64,000 nt of DNA, taken from assembly GCA_035079385.1 (NCBI GenBank), contig JAVHKY010000029.1, positions 10,106,001-10,170,000 on the forward strand, given 5' to 3'. This DNA comes from Aspidiotus rigidus (lineage: Eukaryota > Arthropoda > Insecta > Hemiptera > Diaspididae). A program made the position numbers and the translations under genes. The first letter of the stretch is position 1, and every line of letters begins with the position of its first letter. Of this stretch, positions 34,266 to 47,006 are shown in pieces. The notes beneath the pieces are model-generated. The model had not been told where the DNA came from. It worked only from the letters and a program-made list of their open reading frames with translations, and made no database searches.

Positions 34266-35032
34266 TCTAACTACCAGATTTTTTTTTCTTGAAATATCAC
34301 TCCGTTCCCCCTGTCTCTCACCTTACCTTTAGATGAATACATCCGAAACCCGATTAAAAAATGGAAGTTTACTGAAAATTTCTCTCTTGATTATTCAGAA
34401 AAAATCCGTTCGCACAAATTAGGATAATTTTTTTTTTTCCTTCTACATTTGTTATTTCTAGAGTCGTAAATTGCGTTCGATCTCCATTCTCCTCTTGCTA
34501 GTTTTAAAGAACTGAATGGAGATCTCTAGTCTATCCTCGAATTCTCTAACTACCAGATTTTTTTTCTTGAAATATTACTCCGTTCCTCCTGTCTCTCACC
34601 TTGCCCTTAGATGAATATACCCGAAACCCGATTAGAAAATGGAAGTTCTGATTACTGAAAATTTCTCTCTTATGATTATTCAGAAAAAATCCGTTCGCAC
34701 AAATTGAAATGATTTTTTCTTTTTTCTTTTACATTTGTTATTTCTAGAGTCGTAAATTGCGTTCGATCTCCATTCTCTCCTACTAGTTTCAAAGGACTGA
34801 ATGGGAATCTCTAGTCTATCCTTGAATTCTCCAACTCCTCGATATTTTTTTCCCTGAAATATTACTCCGTTCCTCCTCTCTCTCTCACCTTATCGTTAGA
34901 TGAATACATCCGAAACCCGATTAGAACATAGAAGTTTTCACTACTGAAAATTTCTCTTATGATTATTCAAAAAAAATCCGTTCACATAAATTAGGATCAT
35001 TTTTTTTTTTTCTTTTACATTTGTTATTTCTA

Positions 35033-38000
35033 GAGTCGTAAATTGCGTTCGATCTCTATTCTCTCCTTCCTAGTTTTAAAGAACTGAATGGAGATCTCTA
35101 GTCTTTTCTTGAATTCTCCAACTACCCGATATTTTTTCCCCTAAAATATTACTCCGTTCTTCCTCTCTCTCGCCTTATCGTTAGATGAATACATCCGAAA
35201 CTCGATTAGAACATGGAAGTTCTCACTACTGAAAATTTCTCTCTTATGATTATTCAGAAAAAATCCGTTCGCACAAATTGAAATAATTTTTCCTTTTTTC
35301 TTCTAAGTACATTTGTTATTTCTAGAGTCGTAAATTGCGTTCGATCTCCATTCTCTCCTTCCTAGTTTTAAAGAACTGAATGGAGATCTCTAGTCTTTTC
35401 TTGAATTCTCCAACTACCCGATATTTTTTCCCCTAAAATATTACTCCGTTCTTCCTCTCTCTCGCCTTATCGTTAGATGAATACATCCGAAACTCGATTA
35501 GAACATGGAAGTTCTCACTACTGAAAATTTCTCTCTTATGATTATTCAGAAAAAATCCGTGCGCACAAATTGAAATAATTTTTCCTTTTTTCTTCTAAGT
35601 ACATTTGTTATTTCTAGAGTCGTAAATTGCGTTCGATCTCCATTCTCTCCTTACTAGTTTCAAAGGACTGAATGGAAATCTCCAGTCTATCCTTGAATTC
35701 TCTAACTACCCGATATTTTTTTTCCTGAAATATTACTCCGTTCTTCCTCTCTCTCGCCTTATCGTTAGATGTATACATACGAAACCCGATTAGAACATGG
35801 AAGTTCTCACTACTGAAAATTTCTCTCTTATGATGATTCAAAAAAAAGCCGTTCGCATAAATTAAGGTGATTTTTTCTGTTTTTCTTCTATATTTGTTAT
35901 TTCTAGAGTCGTAAATTGCGTTCGATCTCCATTCTCTCCTTGCTAGTTTTAAAGAACTGAATGGAGATCTCTAGTCTTTTCTTGAATTCTCCAACTACCC
36001 GATATTTTTTCCCCTAAAATCATACTCCGTTCTTCCTCCCTCTCTCTCTCTCACCTTATCGTTAGATGAATACATCCGAAACCCGATTAGAACATGGAAG
36101 TTCTCACTACTGAAAATTTCTCTCTTATGATGATTCCGAAAAAATCCGTTCGCACAAATTAAGGTGATTTTTTCTGTTTTTCTTCTATATTTGTTATTTC
36201 TAGAGTCGTAAATTGCGTTCGATCTCCATTCTCTCCTTGCTAGTTTCAAAGGACTGAATGGAAATCTCTTTGAATTCTCTAACTACCCGATATTTTTTTC
36301 CCTAAAATATTACTCCGTTCCTTCTGTCTCTCACCTTGCCTTTAGATGAATATATCCGAAACCCTATTAGAAAATGGAAGTTCTGATTACTGAAAATTTC
36401 TCTCTCATGATTATTCAGAAAAAATCCGTTCGCACAAATTGAAATAATTTTTTTTTTTTTCTTCTACATTTGTTATTTCTAGAGTCGTAAATTGCGTTCA
36501 ATCTCCATTCTCTCCTTGCTAGTTTTAAAGAACTGAATGGGGATCTCTAGTCTATCCTTGAATTCTCTAACTACCCGATATTTTTTTCCCTGAAATATTA
36601 CTCCGTTCCTCCTCTCTCTCTCACCTTATCGTTAGATGAATACATCCGAAACCCGATTAGAACATAGAAGTTTTCACTACTGAAAATTTCTCTTATGATT
36701 ATTCAAAAAAAATCCGTTCACATAAATTGGGATCATTTTTTTTTTTTCTTTTACATTTGTTATTTCTAGAGTCGTAAATTGCGTTCGATCTCTATTCTCT
36801 CCTTCCTAGTTTTAAAGAACTGAATGGAGATCTCTAGTCTTTTCTTGAATTCTCCAACTACCCGATATTTTTTCCCCTAAAATATTACTCCGTTCTTCCT
36901 CTCTCTCGCCTTATCGTTAGATGAATACATCCGAAACTCGATTAGAACATGGAAGTTCTCACTACTGAAAATTTCTCTCTTATGATTATTCAGAAAAAAT
37001 CCGTTCGCACAAATTGAAATAATTTTTCCTTTTTTCTTCTAAGTACATTTGTTATTTCTAGAGTCGTAAATTGCGTTCGATCTCCATTCTCTCCTTCCTA
37101 GTTTTAAAGAACTGAATGGAGATCTCTAGTCTTTTCTTGAATTCTCCAACTACCCGATATCTTTTCCCCTAAAATATTACTCCGTTCTTCCTCTCTCTCG
37201 CCTTATCGTTAGATGAATACATCCGAAACTCGATTAGAACATGGAAGTTCTCACTACTGAAAATTTCTCTCTTATGATTATTCAGAAAAAATCCGTGCGC
37301 ACAAATTGAAATAATTTTTCCTTTTTTCTTCTAAGTACATTTGTTATTTCTAGAGTCGTAAATTGCGTTCGATCTCCATTCTCTCCTTACTAGTTTCAAA
37401 GGACTGAATGGAAATCTCCAGTCTATCCTTGAATTCTCTAACTACCCGATATTTTTTTTCCTGAAATATTACTCCGTTCTTCCTCTCTCTCGCCTTATCG
37501 TTAGATGTATACATACGAAACCCGATTAGAACATGGAAGTTCTCACTACTGAAAATTTCTCTCTTATGATGATTCAAAAAAAAGCCGTTCGCATAAATTA
37601 AGGTGATTTTTTCTGTTTTTCTTCTATATTTGTTATTTCTAGAGTCGTAAATTGCGTTCGATCTCCATTCTCTCCTTGCTAGTTTTAAAGAACTGAATGG
37701 AGATCTCTAGTCTTTTCTTGAATTCTCCAACTACCCGATATTTTTTCCCCTAAAATCATACTCCGTTCTTCCTCCCTCTCTCTCTCTCACCTTATCGTTA
37801 GATGAATACATCCGAAACCCGATTAGAACATGGAAGTTCTCACTACTGAAAATTTCTCTCTTATGATGATTCCGAAAAAATCCGTTCGCACAAATTAAGG
37901 CGATTTTTTCTGTTTTTCTTCTATATTTGTTATTTCTAGAGTCGTAAATTGCGTTCGATCTCCATTCTCTCCTTGCTAGTTTCAAAGGACTGAATGGAAA

Positions 38001-38504
38001 TCTCTTTGAATTCTCTAACTACCCGATATTTTTTTCCCTAAAATATTACTCCGTTCCTTCTGTCTCTCACCTTGCCTTTAGATGAATATATCCGAAACCC
38101 TATTAGAAAATGGAAGTTCTGATTACTGAAAATTTCTCTCTCATGATTATTCAGAAAAAATCCGTTCGCACAAATTGAAATAATTTTTTTTTTTTTCTTC
38201 TACATTTGTTATTTCTAGAGTCGTAAATTGCGTTCAATCTCCATTCTCTCCTTGCTAGTTTTAAAGAACTGAATGGAGATCTCTAGTCTATCCTTGAATT
38301 CTCTAACTACCCGATATTTTTTTCCCTGAAATATTACTCCGTTCCTCCTCTCTCTCTCACCTTATCGTTAGATGAATACATCCGAAACCCGATTAGAACA
38401 TAGAAGTTCTCACTACTGAAAATTTCTCTTATGATTATTCAAAAAAAATCCGTTCACATAAATTAGGATCATTTTTTTTTTTTCTTTTACATTTGTTATT
38501 TCTA
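35033..38504. repeat. Higher-order repeat, 6 monomers = 1736 bp
   Basis: Sequence from about 34850 to 36580 recurs at an offset of 1736 bp (six monomers: 292+292+289+297+279+287), with only scattered substitutions. The third round begins at about 38310 and diverges after one or two monomers. Variant features such as CATGGAAGTT against CATAGAAGTT and GTGCGCACAAATT mark corresponding monomers. Confidence 0.9.
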
Positions 38505-41500
38505 GAGTCGTAAATTGCGTTCGATCTCTATTCTCTCCTTCCTAGTTTTAAAGAACTGAATGGAGATCTCTAGTCTTTTCTTGACTTCTCCAACTACCCG
38601 ATATTTTTTTCCCTGAAATATTACCCCGTTCTTCCTCTTTCTCTCACCTTATCGTTAGATGAATACATCCGAAACCCGATTAGAACATGGAAGTTCTCAC
38701 TACTGAAAATTTCTCTCTTGATTATTCAGAAAAAATCCGTTCGCACAAATTAGGATAATTTTTTTTTTTTCCTTCTACATTTGTTATTAATAGAGTCGTA
38801 AATTGCGTTCGATCTCCATTCTCCCCCTGCTAGTTTTAAAGAACTGAATGGGAATCTCTAGTCTATCCTTGAATTCTCCAACTCCTCGATATTTTTTTCC
38901 CTGAAATATTACTCCGTTCCTCCTCTCTCTCTCACCTTATCGTTAGGTGAATACATACGAAACCCGATTAGAACATGGAAGTTCTCACTACTGAAAATTT
39001 CTCTCTTATGATGATTCAGAAAAAATCCGTTCGCACAAATTAAGGTGATTTTTTCTGTTTTTCTTCTATATTTGTTATTTCTAGAGTCGTAAATTGCGTT
39101 CGATCTCCATTCTCTCCTTGCTAGTTTCAAAGGACTGAATGGAAATCTCTTTGAATTCTCTAACTACCCGATATTTTTTTCCCTAAAATATTACTCCGTT
39201 CCTCCTGTCTCTCACCTTGCCTTTAGATGAATATATCCGAAACCCGATTAGAAAATGGAAGTTCTGATTACTGAAAATTTCTCTCTTATGATTATTCAGA
39301 AAAAATCCGTTCGCACAAATTGAAATAATTTTTTCTTTTTTCTTCTACATTTGTTATTTCTAGAGTCGTAAATTGCGTTCAATCTCCATTCTCTCCTTGC
39401 TAGTTTTAAAGAACTGAATGGGGATCTCTAGTCTATCCTTGAATTCTCTAACTACCCGATATTTTTTTCTTGAAATATTACTCCGTTCCTCCTGTCTCTC
39501 ACCTTACCTTTAGATGAATACATCCGAAACCCGATTAGAAAATGGAAGTTTACTGAAAATTTCTCTCTTACAATTATTCAGAAAAAATCCGTTCTCACCA
39601 ATTAGGATAATTTTTTTTTTTTTCTTCTACATTTGTTATTTCTAGAGTCGTAAATTGCGTTCGATCTCCATTCTCTAATTGCTAGTTTCAAAGGACTGAA
39701 TGGAAATCTCTTTGAATTCTCTAACTACCCGATATTTTTTTCCCTAAAATATTACTCCGTTCCTCCTCTCTCTCTCTCACCTTATCGTTAGATGAATACA
39801 TCCGAAACCCGATTAGAAAATGGAAGTTCTCACTACTGAAAATTTCTCTCATAATTATTCAAAAAAAATCCGTTCACATAAATTAGGATCATTTTTTTTT
39901 TTCTTTTACATTTGTTATTTCTAGAGTCGTAAATTGCGTTCGATCTCTATTCTCTCCTTCCTAGTTTTAAAGAACTGAATGGAGATCTCTAGTCTTTTCT
40001 CGAATTCTCCAACTACCCGATATTTTTTCCCCTAAAATATTACTCCGTTCTTCCTCTCTCTCGCCTTATCGTTAGATGAATACATCCGAAAGATTAGAAC
40101 ATGGAAGTTCTCACTACTGAAAATTTCTCTCTTATGATTATTCAGAAAAAATCCGTTCGCACAAATTGAAGTAATTTTTGCTTTTTTCTTCTAAGTACAT
40201 TTGTTATTTCTAGAGTCGTAAATTGCGTTCGATCTCCATTCTCTCCTTGCTAGTTTTAGAGAACTGAATGGAGATCTCTAGTCTTTTCTTGAATTCTCTA
40301 ACTACCCGATATTTTTTCCCCTAAAATATTACTCCGTTCTTCCTCTCTCTCTCTCACCTTATCGTTAGATGAATACATCCGAAACTCGATTAGAACATGG
40401 AAGTTCTCACTACTGAAAATTTCTCTCTTATGATGATTCAGAAAAAATCCGTTCGCACAAATTAAGGTGATTTTTTTCTGTTTTTCTTCTATATTTGTTA
40501 TTTCTAGAGTCGTAAATTGCGTTCGATCTCCATTCTCTCCTTGCTAGTTTCAAAGGACTGAATGGAAATCTCTAGTCTATCTTTGAATTCTCTAACTACC
40601 CGATATTTTTTTCCCTAAAATATTACTCCGTTCTTCCTCTCTCTCACGTTATCGTTAGATGAATACATCCGAAACCCGATTAGAAAATGGAAGTCCTGAT
40701 TACTGAAAATTTCTCTCTTATGATTATTCAGAAAAAATCCGTTCGCACAAATTGAAATAATTTTTTCTTTTTTCTTCTAAGTACATTTGTTATTTCTAGA
40801 GTCGTAAATTGCGTTCGATCTCCATTCTCTCCTTGCTAGTTTTAGAGAACTTTAATGGAGATCTCTAGTCTTTTCTTGAATTCTCTAACTACCCGATATT
40901 TTTTCCCCTAAAATATTACTCCGTTCTTCCTCTCTCTCTCACCTTATCGTTAGATGAATACATCCGAAACCCGATTAGAAAATGGAAGTTCTCACTACTG
41001 AAAATTTCTCTCATAATTATTCAAAAAAAATCCGTTCACATAAATTAGGATCATTTTTTTTTTTCTTTTACATTTGTTATTTCTAGAGTCGTAAATTGCG
41101 TTCGATCTCCATTCTCGCCTTGCTAGTTTCAAAGGACTGAATGGAAATCTCTAGTCTATCTTTGAATTCTCTAACTACCCGATATTTTTTTCCCTAAAAT
41201 ATTACTCCGTTCTTCCTCTCTCTCACGTTATCGTTAGATGAATACATCCGAAACCCGATTAGAAAATGGAAGTCCTGATTACTGAAAATTTCTCTCTTAT
41301 GATTATTCAGAAAAAATCCGTTCGCACAAATTGAAATAATTTTTTCTTTTTTCTTCTAAGTACATTTGTTATTTCTAGAGTCGTAAATTGCGTTCGATCT
41401 CCATTCTCTCCTTGCTAGTTTTAAAGAACTGAATGGAGATCTCTATTTGCTTCTTGAATTCTCCAACTACCCGATATTTTTTCCCCTAAAATATTACTCC

Positions 41501-41757
41501 GTTCTTCCTCTCTCTCTCGCCTTATCGTTAGATGAATACATCCGAAACCCGATTAGAACATGGAAGTTCTCACTACTGAGAATTTCTCTCTTACGATTAT
41601 TCAGAAAAAATCCGTTCGCACAAATTAAGATAATTTTTTCTTTCTTCTTCATTTGTTATTTCCACAGTCCTGAATTGCGTTCCATCTCCATTCTCTCCTT
41701 GCTGGTGTTAACGGACTGAATGGAGATCTCTAGTCTATCGTTGAATTCCCTAACTAC

Positions 41758-42264
41758 CAAATATGATATTAAATAACGAGCTCGAAATTTTCAATTAGTT
41801 TAGAGAACGAACGTCTCATCATTTTCAAGAAGATTCACATTTCGTTACGAAGATTATTGTTGATTTGATTCAATAATTATATAATTCTAATACTACATTA
41901 CTAATTGAATTTATAAACAATATTTTTCATTTTGTATTTGTCTTCTATCTATCTCAGGATGAACATCATCTCGGAACTTAACCTCATCAACATTCAAATC
42001 CCCGAATAGTTGCAGATTTCCACATCGAAGGGGAAGAAATTTCGTTCGAACAACTTCAGATCGCATGATTTTGATGAACTCAAACTTCAAACTTCGATCA
42101 AGAACAGGAAAAAAACCAGATAAGTCCGCAATTTATCTTTTAAACTAACTTAATTCGATCAATTGAATGAAATTTTCGACGAACGCATGTAAGTTAATAA
42201 TAATTAAGAACTTATTTACAAACTGACGATTCGTAAGGATTCTTATTCCACTGATTCTTCTACT
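41758..42264. other. Non-coding right flank of the satellite
   Basis: AT-rich unique sequence with no recognised gene or repeat. Confidence 0.4.
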
Positions 42265-43035
42265 TAATCCCGCTTTTTCGTTACGAACCATCGTTAAGTA
42301 AATAATTTCTTTTTCTCATCAATATACGTACTGCCGTGAAGTGTGCGTTGGATTGAATCGATCGAATTGAGCGCGTTTAGAAGATACATTTCTCCTACTA
42401 TTGGTCTTATCGTGAGTAATTACGAATGAAAACAGAATTAACCGAGTTTCTAGCATGGTTTATTTGCATCGCATTGAAAGCTTCATCTCGATTCTCGCCC
42501 CGTCTCGCCCGTACGTCCTTAAGCAATGCTTACACGGAAGCTTGAATAAATTACGCGATTGATATCGAGTAGAATTAGCAGGGTTTCACGCCGAGAGAGA
42601 ACTAAGATTGTAGCTTCAATCGTAGCGAGTAAAATCGGATAATTATTTCACCGATTGTTCTACTCAATTTCGTTACGATTTTACTCGTTACGGTTGAAGC
42701 TCTAATCTCTGATCTCTCTTAGCTTGAATTCCCTGTTAGCTCTTCCTGATATCAATCACCTAACAATATTATTCAGGCTCTCGTGTAAACACTATTTAGG
42801 GACGTAATGTTGAGACGTAGCAAAAATCGTGACAATACGAAGAAAATACGCTAGAAAATCGAATTCCGTTTTCATTCGTGATCACGATAAGATTAATTGT
42901 AGGAGAAATGTATCTTCTAAGTTCGCTTTGTCCGATCGATGTAATCGAACTTTCAACGTACACTTCACGGCTGTACGTACTTTAAAGAGAACAAGAACTT
43001 ATTTACTAAACGATGTTTCGTAAACGGATAATTAT
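42265..43035. repeat. Large imperfect inverted repeat (fold-back 1)
   Basis: Left arm 42265-42640 and right arm 42660-43035 are reverse complements with ~15-20% mismatch. Matched landmarks include TTTCGTTACGAACCATCGTT against AACGATGTTTCGTAAACGG, GAAGATACATTTCTCCTAC against GTAGGAGAAATGTATCTTC, and GATTGATATC against GATATCAATC. A short direct repeat of the arm (ACGAAGAAAATACG...) follows at 43035-43115. No transposase seen. Confidence 0.85.
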
Positions 43036-43691
43036 TACGAAGAAAATACGTTAGAAAATCGATTTCCGTTTTTATTCCTACTCACGATGAGATCAATAGT
43101 AGGAGAAGAGAATGGAAACCGATTTCGATAAACGTTTAGTCTTCAGATGAGAAGGATAAATATTGAAGGCATTTCGTGTTTCACCCTTAATTAAGATAAA
43201 GTAACTGTCGAATAATCAGAATCGACGAATTTTCTCAGTTCGACGATCGCGATGTCAAGTCGCTTCGTACATCTTTCGATCGCAACTCGAAAGGAATTCC
43301 TCTTCTTTTCTGTCATCCGAGATTGCGTAATGAAAGGTAATTATAGTAACGAAATTAAACAAATCATAACTCACCGGAGATGCTTCTGAAACGAAAGAAC
43401 ACGCGCAAGAGACGCATTTCCATCCAAAAGTACACGAAACACCGATCAACATTACTTCACCTTGTGGCCCTTCAGTCATAATTAACACTATGGTTGTTTC
43501 ACTCCTACACGAAAAGTTTCGTTTCCACCCGCGCTTGCACTATTCGAACATTAAATCGAACGAAGTTTAGATAGATATTCAAAATCTCACGAACTTACAA
43601 GTTTCGAATAAGCGCAATTATATCGAATCATCGTTCCGATTAACGCCGAACACAATCCATAATAATCCGCCATTATCCACGTCACTACTTC

Positions 43692-43721
43692 GCGTATTCT
43701 GATCAAGTGATCAGAATACGC
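43692..43721. repeat. Perfect 14-bp palindrome
   Basis: GCGTATTCTGATCA (43692-43705), AG, TGATCAGAATACGC (43708-43721). Confidence 0.9.
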
Positions 43722-44094
43722 AGGTAAAAAAATATCGAATTACCTTGAATTCGATTACTTATTTCGATTATTCCCCCTGAACGGATTACATTGGGTGAGT
43801 TCTCGTGACGTCACTTACTGCATGTTGATCGCAGGTAAAGGGCTGACCGGCTGACGCGTTGAGCGACAGATTGCCAGACGCCGCTGTACAATGTTGAAAG
43901 TTGAATTGACGTATCCTAATCAACGATCAGGAAGAAATTATACTTTCCTCATAATATTAAGCGTTAATGTGGCTAATTTAGATATAAATAGTCGTTATGG
44001 AGGATTTTTCAATGAAAAATTTAACTATCATTCTAGTTTTTCGATGTAAGCATTCATTCATCCGATATCGGCGTCCTGAATCGTTCGTTATAAC

Positions 44095-44426
44095 CAGAGA
44101 TGTTGCACGAAAATACAAAAATGACGAATGAAAACGACCATACGAAACTTTTTCAGCAGAAAGAATCGAACAAAATAATTTCGTTTTCACAGGAAATAAT
44201 TCTAGTTTTGAGCAAAATGACTTCGTTTTTACACAAAAATCATGCAAAAGGAAAACGATCGAACAAAATAACGAAACTTTTTCAGCTGAAAGAACGAAAT
44301 CCAACGAAATCCAACGAAATCGAACGAAACGATTCGAAGTTTAATTTTGTTGGAACTTGGAACGACAAATTCTTCGAAGAACGAAAACGAATAACGAAAT
44401 TAGAAAAATTTTGTGCAACATCTCTG
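44095..44426. mobile_element. hAT MITE (332 bp)
   Basis: Ends CAGAGATGTTGCAC and GTGCAACATCTCTG. Flanks are GTTATAAC (44087-44094) and ATTATAAC (44427-44434), an 8-bp duplication with one mismatch. The interior repeats CGAACAAAATAA(T/C)...CGAAACTTTTTCAGC and CGAAATCCAA units. Non-coding. Confidence 0.8.
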
Positions 44427-44643
44427 ATTATAACTTGATTCAGAGAAGAGTACATACTCGTACACACCTATTCAACATATGTGAAACAAAGCTTCGGTTT
44501 CCCAGAATGTAATTTTTCCGATTTTAAAAACGCCAATATTGGAGAGAGGGATGCTTGGATCGGGAAACTAGTATGATAATTGGATTTCTCATCGAAAAAT
44601 CGTCCTAGTAACGCATATTTACGGCTCAATTAGCCGTACTATT

Positions 44644-44685
44644 CAGGCGCGGATCCACGGGGGGGGATGGAAAAAATCCCCCTCC

Positions 44686-44734
<49 letters not shown>

Positions 44735-44889
44735 AAAGTCTAAAAAAAATTCCCCCCAAAAAAATCAAAAAAAAAAATCCCCCCCAAAAAAAAAAAAAAA
44801 ATCTGTAGTATCGGAAAAAAAAAAAAAAAAAAGTCCTTTAAAATTTTTTTGGATTGTTTCCCCTCCCAAAGTGATCGTATCCGCGCCTG
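44644..44889. mobile_element. MITE with CAGGCGCGGATCC ends and homopolymer core
   Basis: Ends CAGGCGCGGATCCACGG and GTGATCGTATCCGCGCCTG, flanked by CTATT on both sides. The interior is almost only A runs (one over 40 nt) and C runs. A related end, CAGGGGCGGATCCAG, lies at 45176-45190 and runs into a G-tract at about 45320, so a second truncated copy is present. hAT-like termini are my inference. Confidence 0.6.
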
Positions 44890-45789
44890 CTATTAATCTT
44901 ATTTTAAGGAAATAGAACTTCTTCCCGATCGTTGATTTCGATATACGTCAATCTAACTTTGTACGGCAGAGCTAATCAAGTCCCATGGGAATAGAAAGAG
45001 AACACTTTTACCATTCATATTTTTAAGGCTAATTTGGCTAATTTCAGAATTAACGAGACTCGTCAATTAATAGATTACTGGCCAAATTCGACTAGCTAAT
45101 TAGTTGAATCGGCGATTAAATTGCATCGCTTCTTTGGTAAAACTGCCGGCTTTATAAGAGAAAATTAGATTATGCCAGGGGCGGATCCAGACGATCACTT
45201 TGGGAGGGGAAATAATCCAAAAAAAGTTTAAAGGACCTTTTTTTCTTCTTCTTCTTTTTAGTACATTTTCTTCGATACTACAAATTTTTTGTTTTTTGGT
45301 TTTTGTTTTTTTTTTTTTGGGGGGGGGGGCGATTTGCGCTTATTCGAAAGTTGTAAGTTCGTGAGATTTTGAATATCTATCTAAATTTCGTTTGATTTAA
45401 TGTTCGAATAGTGCATGTGGGTGGAGACGAAACTTTTCGTGTAGGAGTGAAACAACCATAGTGTTAATTATGATTGAAGGGCCACAAGGTCAAGAAATGT
45501 TGATCGGTGAAAATGATTTTGTGTACTTTTGGATGGAAATGCGTCTCTTGCGCGTGTTCTTTCGTTTTAGAAGGAGCTCCGGGGAGTTATGATTTGTTTA
45601 ACTTCGTTACTAGAATAACCTTTCATTACGCAATCTCGGATGACTGAGAAGAAGAGGAATTCCTTGCGAGTTGCGACCGAAACATGTACAAAGCGACTTG
45701 ACATCGCGATCGTCGAACTGAGAAAATAAGTCGATTCTGATTCGATAGTTACTTTAAATGCCTTCAATCTTTATCCTTCTCATCTGAAG

Positions 45790-46740
45790 AAGATATTATT
45801 TGAGAAAAAAAAAAAAAAAAAAAATTCCGAGTTCGGGTCAAATTTTGCCCTTGTGAACAGGGGGAAGAAAAGGTGATGTTTGATGACGGTAAGAGGTCGA
45901 TTAAAGAGTGAGCCTACCTGCCAATATTTGAACCCTCGAAGAATAAATCATTGGCCTTTTACCTAAAAAAGCATCTAATGTTTTCCCAAATCATGAAAAC
46001 CCTTCGTGACGAAGATGTATGTATTTACTTAACAAGAGGAATAAATTAGCACTATTAACCACACAGAACGGAAAATAAAATACATTTTTTTTTCGTTCTG
46101 TGTGGTTAATAGTCCTCAAGGATTCACTCATAATCCAAAGATAATTGACAATTTTCAACATTAACGCCTCAATGTATGCTGTGCCCAATTGTCCGCGCTT
46201 AATTGATTGGAACCCTGTTGGATAATAATGAGAGGAGATACCAAAAAACGGAAAATGGTACTGTACTCAGCGTTGAAAATACTTCAGAAAATGCCTCCAA
46301 TAATTTATGCTCATTCCAAAATTTTGAAATCTGTTCACGTGCGTAATTTGTAACTGTATTTGAATCATTTGTTTTCCTTCCACTGTGCCTGTATCAGGGG
46401 GTTCCGTGAAGCCACTTTTTTGAAGACAATTCTTCGGTGGAAATTCTGGGGGGGCGGTTTTTTCTTTTGTTCTCGTAACATTATAGGGGGGGCTTTTTTT
46501 TTTTTTCTTGTTGAAATTTTTTTTTTTTTTTTTGGGGGGGGGCGAAATCTTCGTAAGCTTTGGGGGATCACGGCACCCCTATGTATGTATATTTTTTCTT
46601 TTTTCCGTACACACTCTTATAAGTTTGTGAAATTTCAACTTTTTAGTCAAAGTTTGGGGGAGAGCCTTTGTGGCGTATGTATGTGTATAAACCTGTACAG
46701 TAAGTTATAGATTAGATAGAGAAGTCAGTATGAATAGAAG
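45790..46740. other. Non-coding stretch with hairpin and G/T tracts
   Basis: A perfect 20-bp stem lies at 46051-46070/46094-46113 (ACTATTAACCACACAGAACG and complement). 46250-46350 resembles 32330-32420. G and T tracts at 46450-46550 resemble the MITE interior at 44644-44889. No gene seen. Confidence 0.45.
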
Positions 46741-46747
46741 CTTTACG

Positions 46748-46870
46748 TTGAATTCAAAGCTGCCCTATCCAGTGCCGCTTTGTTAGCTTACCCGGATGAG
46801 AGAAGCCCAATACCCGGACCTGGACATTTTCCATCTAAGGACACTTGTGGAGATACTCAGTAAGGCCGTT
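46748..46870 (+). pseudogene. Ty3/gypsy RNase H-start relic
   Basis: A short frame reads FKAALSSAALLAYPDERSP, the 'L.SAPVLAYPD' motif between RT and RNase H of gypsy-like pol. It then decays. Plus strand, unlike the neighbouring retrotransposon, so it is a separate old fragment. Confidence 0.5.
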
Positions 46871-47006
46871 GAATAAATAGGTATAAAAATATGACTGAAG
46901 TATGTGAGGGAGGGTAATGCATGGGGGATAGGAAGGGGACACGAACGTTCAGAACATGAATGAGGTGTATATGAGGTGTGATTCATACGGATGGGTTACG
47001 TATGTG

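Larger units (their letters stand above)
33490..41757. repeat. Satellite array, ~290-bp monomer
   Basis: The landmark GAGTCGTAAATTGCGTTCG recurs at intervals of 279-297 bp (for example 35033, 35325, 35617, 35906, 36203, 36482, 36769), about 26 monomers in all, with degenerate monomers at the left edge. Each carries GATCTCCATTC...GAATGGAGATC, an 11-bp inverted repeat around a ~25-bp loop, plus T-rich and CTCTCT tracts. Short open frames in the array are periodic artefacts. Probably heterochromatic satellite. Confidence 0.97.
43883..44969. mobile_element. TIR element T2 (same family as 19632-20324)
   Basis: Left end GCTGTACAATGTTGAAAGTT...GACGTATCCTAATCAACGATC, with the right end in reverse complement (44917-44969: CGATCGTTGATTTCGATATA, CGTCAATCTAAC, TTTGTACGGCAG). 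It shares its terminal ~45 bp with T1. It carries a nested hAT MITE and a G/C-tipped MITE. No transposase seen. Confidence 0.65.
43141..45789. repeat. Large inverted duplication (fold-back 2)
   Basis: Left arm 43141-43617 and right arm 45334-45789 are reverse complements over ~450 bp (CTTCAGATGAGAAGGATAAA against TTTATCCTTCTCATCTGAAG; TTGCGCTTATTCGAAA against TTTCGAATAAGCGCAA). The left arm has ~25 extra bases near 43168. The 1.7-kb spacer holds TIR element T2 and G/C- and A-tract repeats. Arm frames are not convincingly coding. Confidence 0.9.

Noticed and set aside
35614..41719. Several 70-90-codon open frames repeated in the 33.5-41.8 kb region
   Set aside because: They recur with the satellite period, on one strand or the other, and contain no domain; they are by-products of the repeat.
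44667..44915. Lysine-rich 82-codon frame
   Set aside because: It is a translated poly-A/poly-C tract.
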